Origin: Astragalus membranaceus
Lineage: Eukaryota > Streptophyta > Magnoliopsida > Fabales > Fabaceae
DNA length: 64,000 nucleotides
Direction of reading: 5' to 3'
Assembly: GCA_039519185.1 (NCBI GenBank)
Contig: CM076846.1
Span: 184,931,068-184,995,067 of the forward strand
Below the pieces are notes generated by a model. It saw only the letters and a program-made list of their open reading frames with translations. It was not told where the DNA came from and did not search any database. Below are positions 22,900-32,275 of the stretch, piece by piece. The first letter of the stretch is position 1. Each line of letters begins with the position of its first letter. A program made the translations under genes and the position numbers.

Positions 22900-23944
22900 C
22901 CAAGATCCTGGCAATTTCACAATACCATTTTCTATGGGTAAATCTTATTCTGGCCGTGCACTATGTGATTTGGGGGCAAGCATCAATTTGATGCCCAAAT
23001 CCATATTTAACAGCTTGGTATTGGTATTGTGAGGTCCACAACTCTTAGCCTTCAGTTAGCAGATAGGTCCATAGCCTAACTTGAGGGGATAATAGAGGAT
23101 GTACTCATTAAGGTTGACAAATTTGTTTTTCCTGTGGATTTTGTTGTTCTTGATTTTGATGCAGATAAAGAGGTTCTTATCATTCTTGGGAGACCATTCC
23201 TAGCTACTGCCCAGACTTTGATTGATGTCCAGAAAGGAGGATTGACTATGAGAGTTAATGATCAAAAAATTAAGTTTAATGTGATGAATGCTATCAAGTC
23301 CCCAAATGCAGAAACTGAGGAGTGTTCTTTTGTGGTGTCTCTTGATTCTGTTATTCAAAAACACTTCCACAAGCAAGATGACCACTTGGTCAAGGCTCAT
23401 GCCAACACTGAAAAAGAAAAGCTTGTGGAAGAAGGTGTGTTACAAGGTGAGGCTGATGTCAATGAGATCTCTAGGGAGAGTGAGCGAGGAAGAGATGGAT
23501 CAGAAGAAGATGAGAGTGCTAACGAAATTGAGCCTGAACCAGGTCCTAAAGCAACCCTCAATCAAGAGCAAACCCCATCACCCCAATCTCCATCTCACAA
23601 AAACTCATCCCCCACAATCCCCACCCAAACAGCCCATACTACCACCCTCACCACCAAAAATCACCAAATGCACTCAAGTCATTGCTGAAATCAAACAACC
23701 AAAAACCACCCAGTCACCACAATGGTCAAAACCAAAAGCTGAAGAAAACCTGGCTGTAGCATCTGCTGCTACAGCATCTGTTGCTACAATATCTGCTGGA
23801 CAAGTGAATGTTGCAGCAACTTCTGTGGATATGTTTGATGAAGCTACTGGTGGAACATTCAAAATCAATGGTAAAAGGGTTAAACACTACTCTGGAGCAC
23901 ATGTGGCGAGGGAAAACGTCATCACAGAGTGGCCAAAACTCTAA
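22900..23944 (+). pseudogene. Athila-type protease joined to the pol C-terminal tail
   Basis: The protease active site is ALCDLGASINLMPKS (Asp codon at 22967), followed by ILGRPFLATAQTLIDVQKG near 23185. The two are in different frames. After an acidic, proline-rich stretch with no known domain (about 23330-23750), a pol-terminal block reads GGTFKINGKRVKHYSG near 23850, as found after integrase in plant gypsy elements. RT, RNase H and integrase are absent, a deletion of roughly 3 kb compared with a full element. The pro-rich linker may be original or filler. Confidence 0.85.
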
Positions 23945-25091
23945 CACAGGGTGTAGTCTAGCTGAGGACTCTTAAAACAAGCGCTTCTGGGAGGCAACCC
24001 ACAATTTTGAAACTAACCCTTTTGTTATTTTTAAGTCTTTTTGTTTGTGCAGGAAATTTGGAGATAAGTTGCAGAAGAAGTTATAGCACTTTGTGTGGTA
24101 GCATGAGATGCTATAGCATCATTTGTTGCTTCTGTGTGGTCAAAAGAAGAAGCAAAAGACAGCAAAGAAACCAACCCAGCAGCCTTGCAGGACCAGCAAC
24201 AGGCTCAAGTCTGGGTTAGCTAAAAAAATGATCCATTTTTCCACACTCCCTTAAATTTTATTGCTTTCAATAAACCTGTTGGGTGCTATAGCACCTGTCC
24301 TGCACCCAACAGCTATGTTAGTTTTAAGTCTGTTTCTGAATCGTACCAAGTATTTTTATGTTTTGCTGTGATGTTTTGCTTAACCCTCTCCTCTTATTCA
24401 TCATGAAGGCAGTGAGGACACTTCTAGGTTTTAAGTGGGGGGAGGATCTTTAGGTATTTTAACTTGTTTGACCAATGATGACGTTGTGTTTTGATGCTGA
24501 AGTTAGTCTTGGTTAACCTAGACTGTGTCAAGTTTTCAATAAAAACTGAGAGTAGCTTTAGAAGCTAAGTTTGGGGGTGCATCGGTTATATTAAGGCTAG
24601 GTATGAAGACTTAGGAAGGCCAGTGTAATTTAGTTGTACCAGAAATTGTAACATCAAGTGTGATAGCATTGTCACGCTATAGCATCTCCTCACAAAAAAT
24701 GTTGAGACTGTGCCTAAAAGCTTAAAAAAAAGAGCAAAATACTGAAGTCCAGCAAGGGATGCTATAGCACAAAGTCATCAAACATAAGCAGAAATTTGTA
24801 CTCATAGCATCAAGTGCTATAGCACCTCAGGCTATAGCACTAATACCTTTCATTTCTCTTAGCATAGCACACTGGCCATTTTCTGAAATGCCTAATCAAG
24901 CCCTTTATTGTGATTTGAAGCCCCTCAAGTCTTGTGTGAAATTGTTAGTCTACTCTCTGTTTTGAACTCTTCTTGACACACTCAAAAGAAGGCCATTCTC
25001 TCCTAGGCTAAGTGAAATTCTAAACCTGGCTGGGAATTAGACTATGCTTGGAGGTCACACTCATTTTGGGCAGTAATAATTCTGGATGTTG
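23945..25091 (+). other. 3' non-coding region of the Athila-like element
   Basis: Starts with the usual post-pol text (GCGCTTCTGGGAGGCAACCC at 23979), followed by 1.1 kb without a usable frame. A G-rich tract, AAGTGGGGGGAGGATC (24435), resembles the purine-rich stretches of this family. There are nine exact or variant copies of TGCTATAGCA. No envelope-like frame is present. Confidence 0.75.
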
Positions 25092-26328
25092 TGAAACATA
25101 TCTAGATCCAGTCCAATCAGTGCCTCCCTAGTGGCAGAACCTATGCTGATGCAGCCACCCTCCTCCTACTTGCACATGGAGTCAAAAGTCAAAAGCAAAT
25201 CTGAAACATATCTAGATCCAGTCCAATCAGTGCCTCCCTAGTGGCAGAACCTATGCTGATGCAGCCACCCTCCTCCCACTTGCACATGACCAGTTATCAA
25301 CTTTGGATATGACAACTTGCTTTACTTGGTGAGGAAGGGACCCACATGTCTCCTAGCTTTGCAAAAAGGAGGGAAAACCACTCTATAAAAGGAAGCTTCA
25401 CTTTTGCACTTGGTCATCAACTTCCAGCACGAAATTTCTCTGGTTCTTGAGGAAATATACAGTGATAAGCTGTCCTCATAGTTCCATTGAAGATCCACCA
25501 TAGAAATCCACTAGAAGATCATGTTTGTTCATTCTATAGCACTGTCAGCACACCAGTTCATGCGTAGGAGTTGGAGGAGTGTATCTTCTGCACACTCTTC
25601 TTCTATTTTCTGTCTTGGTGATATGAACTCCACTGTTTGTAAGTTGTTGATAATGTTTAACATGAGCTAAACATCTTTTAGTTGGATTGCTTAAGCTTTG
25701 TAATGAATCTTTAAGTGTTAGTAATATAATGTTGTGATGTATGCATTTTGATCTTTGTGTTTTAATTCTTTCAAACCTGTTTTGGATTGGCCAACTAAAA
25801 TAGGTAGATTCATGGGTTCAGACATGGTTCATGATTCGATCTCAAAGATTGATGTGAATGAGTGGTTGTTATAAGGACACTTAGAACAATCTTTGCCCAA
25901 ACCTAGACATAGGAGGGCTTAGTTCATACAGTGGATACTGTGGGTTCTTTATTATACAGAGGTGAACTTACTTGAAGCTTAGACATAAGATCTCGTAACG
26001 AAACCTTGGCGAAAGTGACCGAAAGGCACGCCACATATGCTACAGCACTCAATGCTATAGCATCCAACGTTATAGCACTAACACAGAAGAGAAGTTACTT
26101 AGTGAGAAGTAGTCCAACTAGTCTTCATCATATAGTTTCTCCTTTATTCCTTTGCAACTTAATCCTTTATTTTTCTTGTTCTCAAATAGTGTTTCTATTT
26201 TCCTCACTGATTCTCTAAGTCTAACAACTATAAATTAAAAACAATCCCTGTGGGTTTGACCTATATTTTCTACTGTATTACTTGTGTGACTGCGTATACC
26301 TGCGCATCTGTTTGTAAAAACCACAACA
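25092..26328 (+). repeat. 3' LTR of the Athila-like element, 5'-truncated with a 110-bp duplication
   Basis: Matches the 5' LTR from about 19813 onward but lacks the first 250 bp, including TGATAACTCT. At the break, a 110-bp segment is tandemly duplicated: GAAACATATCTAGATCC occurs at 25093 and 25203. The palindromes at 20660-20699 recur at 26038-26077. The one at 20152 is mutated here (TTCTATAGCA, 25532). Confidence 0.9.
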
Positions 26329-26333
26329 AGTAC

Positions 26334-27154
26334 CGGCGCGACAGGGTTTAGAGAGAGAGTTAGAAACTGTTCATGGCTTATGGTGGTTGTAAAGAGGGAG
26401 TGAGAAGAAAGTAATTGCCAAGAATGAAGAAAGATGACCATAGGAAGAGGAAGAAAATGTGTAACAGGAGAATGAGAAGTGGGAGATTCTTCTTGGAAAG
26501 TGGCCACCAATTTAGTTGCCAATGAATGTGGTTGCATGATTACAAAAAAGACAACACAATTAGAAAGTGAAACATGTGATTATCATGCAGGGTTGGATAA
26601 AAACCACCAATAAAATAGAAGCACCTATACAAAGTTGAAAAAAGATGATGAGAAGTTCTATTTAAATGTTGTTGAAGTTCGTGCGGGAGGAAATGCTACA
26701 ACACGGTATTTATTAACATAATAACTTTCTCTTTCATTAATGACTCTAGATATTTCAGATTCGAAAGAATATGGTTCTAAAAATAATTAATTTTTTTAAG
26801 GTTCAGAAAAATATGGTTCTAAAAAAATATAAAGAGAAGAAGTATAAAAAGAAATTGATTTTGTAAATACTATTTACAATAAAATAATAAAAAACGAGAC
26901 TAAAATAAACATATAAACACCAATTTAAGTATGCTTCTAATAGATGTTGGTGCGAAATGACCAAAATAACGGTCATAAAAAATGGGAGGTCGGGGCGAGT
27001 ACTCGCAAAAAATAAACATAAGAAGAAATAAAAATATAAGGAAAAGAAGTATAAAAATAAATTGATGTTTTAAAGTGGTTTAAGTTTGCTTCCAATACTC
27101 GTTGGTGCGACATGACCAAAATAAGGGTCATAAAAACAGAGGATCGGTGGAAGT
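26334..27154. other. No gene recognised; contains imperfect repeats
   Basis: Flank of the Athila-like insertion. A block containing TTGGTGCGAAATGACCAAAA at 26947 recurs near 27100, and AAGAAGTATAAAAA recurs at 26837 and 27045, so an imperfect duplication is present. 26595-26641 is the second copy of the short dispersed repeat at 3111. No coding frame is supported. Confidence 0.45.
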
Positions 27155-27661
27155 ATTATTGCTTAGCATCACACTTTATGTATTTTGTCACAAAAATATT
27201 TTTTTTTGTTACAAACCGATTATTGAGAACAAACTTCGTGTATTTGAAAGTACCCCGAAACACACTGCTTAGCATTGCATTTTACATATTTTATCACAAA
27301 ACTATTATTGTTTTTCACCAAATCGGTTATTGAGTAACGAACTTAGCGTATTTAAACATATAATTTTTTTCTAGAGTCTAAAGTACCGCGAAACAAACTA
27401 TCTAGCATCGCGTTTTACATATTTAGCCACAAAATTATTTTTTCTTTTCATCAAACTGATTGATGAGGAATGAGCTTCGAGTATATGAACAACTGAATTT
27501 TTTTCTAGAGTCTAAAGTACCCTGAAATATACTACTTAGTGTCGCACTTTACATATTTTGTTACATAATTATTATTATTTTACACAAAACTGGTTATTGA
27601 GGAATGAATTTTGCGTATTTGAACATCTAAATTTTTTCCTAGACCCTAAAGTACAACAAAA
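27155..27661. repeat. 134-bp tandem repeat array, left part
   Basis: Units start AAAGTACC at 27247, 27380, 27514 and 27648, a spacing of 133-134 bp, with a partial unit before the first. Each contains (G/A)CTTAG-type text, TTTTACATATTT and TATTGAGGAA. The array is cut at 27661 by an LTR element and continues at 31093. Confidence 0.88.
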
Positions 27662-28363
27662 TGTGGGAGAAATTTCCAACATATTTATTTGAAGTGTTTT
27701 GTGACTGACTAAATAAATGTGAAATTTTTTATGAATCATAATATTGCGAATGGGGTGTTAGTTGGGTTAATTTCATCGAATCCGTGCGATGAAATTTTTT
27801 ATTTTGTGCGTGATTTATTTAACGGACAAAAGGGAAATTAAAAGGTGCAATTCGAACTTGGATCGCCATATTGAACCGATGCAACACCTAGCCAACAAAC
27901 CAACATGACTTTTGTGAAAGAATACAAAAACTAACGTTATCTAATTATTTATTGTTTTTCCAAATGTTGTTTTCTTTCATCAAAAGGCATGAATTTTTCT
28001 ATATAAAGAGACTTTCTGTTGCATATGCATTTTACTTCTCTCCAACTCAAAATTCCACCATTTTTATTAGTCTATATCATCTCTTTACTTCTCTAGTGCA
28101 CAAGAGTGTGCAAGGAGACTTTATTCCGTAAACTATTATTGAAAGATACACTTGGTGTGGTTGTGCAAGACACGTCAAGGTTTCTAAAGTATCCTGAAGG
28201 GGATTCGCAGGACACCCTATTGCATCCAATTAGTTAGAATTAGTGGGGGCGAATTGAACCTAAAGGTTAGTGTGTTTACACACGCTTTAGAATCAAGTAC
28301 GGTCTCATCATCTTCATCATTGTTCAAGTGTTGCAGCATCTTCCCCAAAATATTGTTCTCACA
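27662..28363 (+). repeat. 5' LTR of the gag-only element
   Basis: TGTGGGAGAAATTTCC to TTCTCACA. TATA box TATATAAA at 28000-28007. Compared with the 3' LTR it has several small indels. Confidence 0.92.
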
Positions 28364-28396
28364 GTCTTTAGGTTCAATTTTGATTTTCTTGTAACA

Positions 28397-29228
28397 ATGG
28401 CTGCATCACTCAAAGAGATGACTTCTGATTTTGTGAAACTTGAGAATTTTGATGGTGCCAATTTCATTCGTTGGCAAAAGAAGATGCAATTTCTCTTAAC
28501 AACATTGAAGGTTTCTTATGTGTTGAATACTCCAAAGCCAATGGACAACGACAACTTGACAATTGCAGAAACTAGAGAACGACTAAAGTGGGAAAATGAT
28601 GATTACATATGCATGGGACATATTCTCAACGGACAGATTCTTTGTTCGATATCTACCAATGTGAAAATTCTGCCAATGATCTTTGGGACAAATTTGAAGC
28701 AAGGTACATGCAAAAAGATGCAACAAGTAAGAAATTTCTTGTTACTCATTTTAATAATTACAAGATGGTTGATAGTAGGCGAATTATGGAACAAATGCAT
28801 GAAATAGAAAGGATTCTTAATAATTATAAATTAACAACATAAAATGCATATATTGATAAACTCCCCCTTCATGGAAAGACTTAAAAAGAAGTTTGAAACA
28901 TAAAAAGGAGGACATTTCTCTTGATCAATTGGGAAATCATCTTCGGTTAGAAGAGGAGTATCGAAAACAAGAGGATACTAAGGACCAATATACTCATGAG
29001 AAAGCATATGTTATAGAGGGTGGAAAGTCTAGTAAGTCCAATGAGGAAAAGGATCAAGATGATGAGGAAGGTCATGATAACAACAATGGAAACGGTCACA
29101 ACAAAAGGAAGAAAGGTAGTTGTTTTCATTGGGGCAAACCAGGGCATTACAAGAGTGAATGTAGGTTCTTGAAGAAGATGAACAAAGAGAAGAACTCTAG
29201 TGCACAAAATGATCATCTTGTTGCATAG
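28397..29228 (+). pseudogene. copia-like gag with degenerate zinc knuckle
   Basis: ATG at 28397 (MAASLKEMTSDFVKLENF) begins a UBN2-type gag: FDGANFIRWQKKMQFLL, later LWDKFEARYMQKD. A frameshift near 28665 and stops near 28843-28880 split it. The last part, from 28893, reads ISLDQLGNHLRLEEEYR and an acidic, basic tail. The zinc knuckle is CFHWGKPGHYKSEC, so the second cysteine of the CCHC set is Trp. Just after 29228 the text resembles the start of the pre-integrase block (NVYYVPND) and then coding similarity stops. The protein would have packaged element RNA. Confidence 0.85.
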
Positions 29229-30385
29229 AAGTTATTTCTAGAAAGTGCTCACTCTTAAGAATGTGTATTATGTACCAAATGATGGAAACTTGTAATTTAA
29301 GTGTGTTTTCTTGTAATAAGTTATGTCTTTGTATTTGATGTATTTAGTGTGTTGTGTGATATATTTTAAGAAATTGTAAGTGTGACTTGTATTTATACTA
29401 TTGGTTTTAAATTAAAGGGTAATTAAAATTTTGTGTCTATTTTATTCATGACCAAGTTATCATAAAATATTGGATTTCCATCATTAGTTTATTTGCATTA
29501 AACAATGATAACATCATAAGTACTTAGTGATATTTATGTTCTCTTTTGTCATGTGTTAGTGATCAATGATACAACTTTATTAAATGTTGAATATAGCAAA
29601 AGGTAAAATAATTTAATGTGTTTGTATAACATACAATTAAATGATATAATTGTCATGTCTTTGTGCTAATTGATTGATTTCAAAAGTATATCAAAAGTCA
29701 TAGCTATGTGGGTGATTGAATATTCAAAATGCATAAAAGTTGAAATGAATTTTGCAATTCTTTGACGAAAGAATTGACAAGGACGTGATGTTGAAAACAT
29801 CATTGAGAATGCGATACAAGCCCATATCTAATTGATCACCAATAGTGGAAACCCGACTCGCACTTGAGTAAAATCAAGTCTTGAGTTCAATGGTGAAAGT
29901 ACACTATATATAAGAGTGATTGAAGTACTTGAAAATAGATTCATCCCATGGGTTTAAAGTACTTGGACCATAAAAGTAAAGTTGGAAGGATGAGACTCTC
30001 CTCTTAATAGACATATAGTATATATTTGTTGAGGTGCATAATTATGAGTGCATTTTTTATATAGTCTACCTATATGAGAATGAAGTGGGGCCGCTTCATT
30101 GAATTCAAGGGCTTGACTCTTAAGTTCTCATGAAAAGGATACCAGACACAAGGCCTTATCAAAAGTGTCATTTTTATAATTCTTTCAATAATACCGAGAT
30201 TTCATGTTTGTCAGTTATGCACACTTGTTCTAATGAATAGTTGGTTCAAAGTGTGTCTACCAATCTATTTGGGAATTTGGGAAACTTAACTTACTAAGTG
30301 ATGGTTCAAATCACAAGATACCTTCATCTGAAAACCTGAGATTTCCGGAATAATTAATTTAGATATTTTGAAAATGGTAGGGGAT
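29229..30385 (+). other. Non-coding interior of the gag-only element
   Basis: AT-rich, with no frame of note. It replaces the expected pol region and ends in the purine tract before the 3' LTR. Confidence 0.7.
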
Positions 30386-31092
30386 TGTTGGAGAAATTTC
30401 CAAAATATTTATTTGAAGTGTTTTGTGACTAACTAAATAAATGTGAAATTGTTTATGAATCGTTATATTGCGAATGGCGTGTTGGTTGGGTGCATTTTGA
30501 TTAAGTAGAAGGTCACAAGATAGAACTCATGCGATGGAATTTTTTATTTTGTGCGTGACTTATTTAACGGACAAAAGGGAAATTAAAAGGTGTAAAATGG
30601 CCCCTAACAAGATTCGAACTTGGATGGCCATAATACGAAAACTAACGTTATCTAACTATTTATCTGACATAAATTGTTTTTCCAAAGGTTGTTTTCTTTC
30701 ATCAAAAGGCATGAATTTTTCTATATAAAGAGACTTTCTGAACTTATTAACATACGCATTTTATTTCTCTCCAACACAAAATTCCACCATTTTTATTAGT
30801 CTATATCATCTCTTTACTTCTCTAGTGCACAAGAGTGTGTAAGGAGACTTTATTCCGTAAACTATTATTGAAAGATACGCTTGGTGGGGTTGTGCAAGAC
30901 ACATCAAGGTTTCTAAAGTATCTTGAAGGGGATCCACAGGACACCTTATTGCATCCAATTGGTTAGAATTGGTGGGGGCGAATTGAACCTAAAGGTTAGT
31001 GTGTTTACACACGCTTTAGAATCAAGTGCGGTCCCATCATCTTCATCATTGTTCAAGTGTTGCGGCATCTTCCCCAAAATATTGTCCTCACA
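30386..31092 (+). repeat. 3' LTR of the gag-only element
   Basis: TGTTGGAGAAATTTCC to GTCCTCACA, colinear with the 5' LTR. A TATA box matches that of the other copy (TATATAAA near 30720). Confidence 0.92.
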
Positions 31093-31330
31093 CAAAACAC
31101 ACTGCTTAGCATCACATTTTACAAGTTTTGTCACGAAATTATTTTTTCTTTTCACCAAACCTAATTATTGATGAACGAAATTTGCGTACCTTAACAGTTA
31201 ACTTTTTTTCTAGATTTCAAAGTACCCCCAAATATACTGCTTAGTGTCATATTTTACATTTTTGTCTCGGATTTTTTTCTCACCAAACCAGCTATTGAAG
31301 AACTAACTTCACCTATTTGAACATTTAATT
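31093..31330. repeat. 134-bp tandem repeat array, right part
   Basis: Continues the array broken at 27661. A unit starts CACACTGCTTAGCATCACAT, the next starts AAAGTACCCCC at 31219, and the array fades by about 31330. Confidence 0.85.
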
Positions 31331-31563
31331 TTTTTATAAAACACCAAAATACGAAAATATAAAAAGAAAAAAAAAGACTGCCCTTTGGCGCCCATGGCCA
31401 ACTGCAGCACGATATCTATAAATAAGATAAGATAAGATTTTAGTATTTTGTTTTTGTTATTCATCCCACATCTTTCAGAACCTTTTTTTTTCTTTTTAAT
31501 TAGTTTTACTGGATTAATCCAAAACTTGTTCATCAAACTAAAAACAAAAGAAAACCGTCTATA
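31331..31563. other. No gene recognised
   Basis: AT-rich DNA between the tandem array and the SINE, with runs of A and T. Nothing codes. Confidence 0.4.
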
Positions 31564-31746
31564 TCAACATGATGTGGTAAAAGTGGTAGATATTTTGGTC
31601 TCTTAGCCATTTGGTCATGAGTTTGATCCCTGGTAGGTGTGTATGGAAAAACATTTGTTTGGAGAGGTCAATCCCTTAAATGGATCTCAGATATTTTGGA
31701 AGATTAGTCTCCAAAATCGCCGTGGAGTATAAATTGGTTTAAAAAA
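31564..31746 (+). mobile_element. SINE, probably tRNA-derived
   Basis: About 183 bp ending in an A run, flanked by an 18-bp direct repeat, AAAAGAAAACCGTCTATA (31546-31563 and 31747-31764). A box-B-like GAGTTTGATCCC occurs near 31619. The long target duplication, A tail and small non-coding body fit a SINE mobilised by an L1-type LINE, of which this window holds several. Confidence 0.75.
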
Positions 31747-31764
31747 AAAAGAAAACCGTCTATA

Positions 31765-32275
31765 ATTTTCACCCCTATTTCTATTTCTGCGCTCCCTTGT
31801 TGTGTTTTTACTTTTTATCATGGGCCATTTTAGACTCTGTTATTTCCACCCTACTGTTTTCATTTAAGCAGCCCTGCCTATTTTCATTTGAGCGACCTTC
31901 TACTTTTTAAAAATAATCATGGGCTTGCTTCCTCCTTCTATTTTGGGCCTAATTTGAAAGTGGGCCAGCCCTAATCACACCCCACCATCCATTTCATTTT
32001 CTTTGTTTTTTTTTTCAAAAGAAAAAAGGGATTTTAGTACACATTTAAGCCTCTTAAACTTGAATACCCTTTCTCATAAAAAACAAAAACAGGGATTAGT
32101 TGAGATGTGACATCTTGTTGATCTTATCTTAAGACGCTTGAGTTATACAACTTGGTGATCTTAAACCACTTTCAAAAATTAAAATCAAATAACACACAAA
32201 TATTTTCAGAAAGAACTACATGACTTTTGAGTTCCTAATTGCACCGGAAGATACGTAAGACCAGAGCTTCCCTGT
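31765..32275. other. No gene recognised
   Basis: Ordinary AT-rich sequence up to the second solo LTR. No element ends seen. Confidence 0.4.

Larger units (their letters stand above)
19743..26077. repeat. Dispersed palindrome TGCTATAGCA, about two dozen copies
   Basis: Exact copies start at 19758, 20152, 20675, 21052, 22045, 22673, 24109, 24284, 24760, 24815 and 26053. One- or two-base variants start at 19743, 20660, 20690, 21037, 22688, 23752, 23767, 24079, 24675, 24830, 25532, 26038 and 26068. Several extend to 14-bp perfect palindromes with matching flanks (GGTGCTATAGCACC at 19756; GATGCTATAGCATC at 24107). All lie inside the Athila-like element, in LTR, leader, coding and 3' regions. Function unknown. 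Confidence 0.95.
19559..26328 (+). mobile_element. Athila-like Ty3/gypsy element, internally deleted
   Basis: A 6.77-kb insertion starts TGATAACTCTCC, ends CACAACA and is flanked by a perfect duplication AGTAC (19554-19558 and 26329-26333). It has a 1391-bp 5' LTR, a tRNA-Asp primer site, Athila-type gag, part of protease and the extreme C-terminal pol tail, then a long 3' non-coding region and a 3' LTR. Only about 0.5 kb separates protease from the pol tail, so RT, RNase H and integrase are gone. The 3' LTR lacks its first 250 bp. It could only have moved with help from another element, and now cannot. The palindrome TGCTATAGCA is scattered through it. Confidence 0.93.
27662..31092 (+). mobile_element. 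Gag-only LTR retrotransposon (copia-like, non-autonomous)
   Basis: LTRs of 702 and 707 bp bound a 2.0-kb interior. Perfect CAAAA duplications (27657-27661 and 31093-31097) and TG/CA ends fix the borders. The interior encodes only a copia-type gag with a damaged zinc knuckle; there is no protease, integrase or RT. A purine tract, TGGTAGGGGAT, precedes the 3' LTR. No initiator-Met primer site follows the 5' LTR. The LTRs differ by many substitutions and indels, so the insertion is fairly old. The structure resembles gag-only (TR-GAG) elements described in plants; that match is an inference. Confidence 0.9.

Noticed and set aside
26235..26537. 100-codon minus frame at the right Athila border
   Set aside because: It crosses the LTR end and target duplication, so it did not exist before insertion; no domain.
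27840..27900. tRNA-like TTCGAACTTGGATC in the gag-only LTR
   Set aside because: Also present at 30610 as part of the LTR; no cloverleaf could be drawn.
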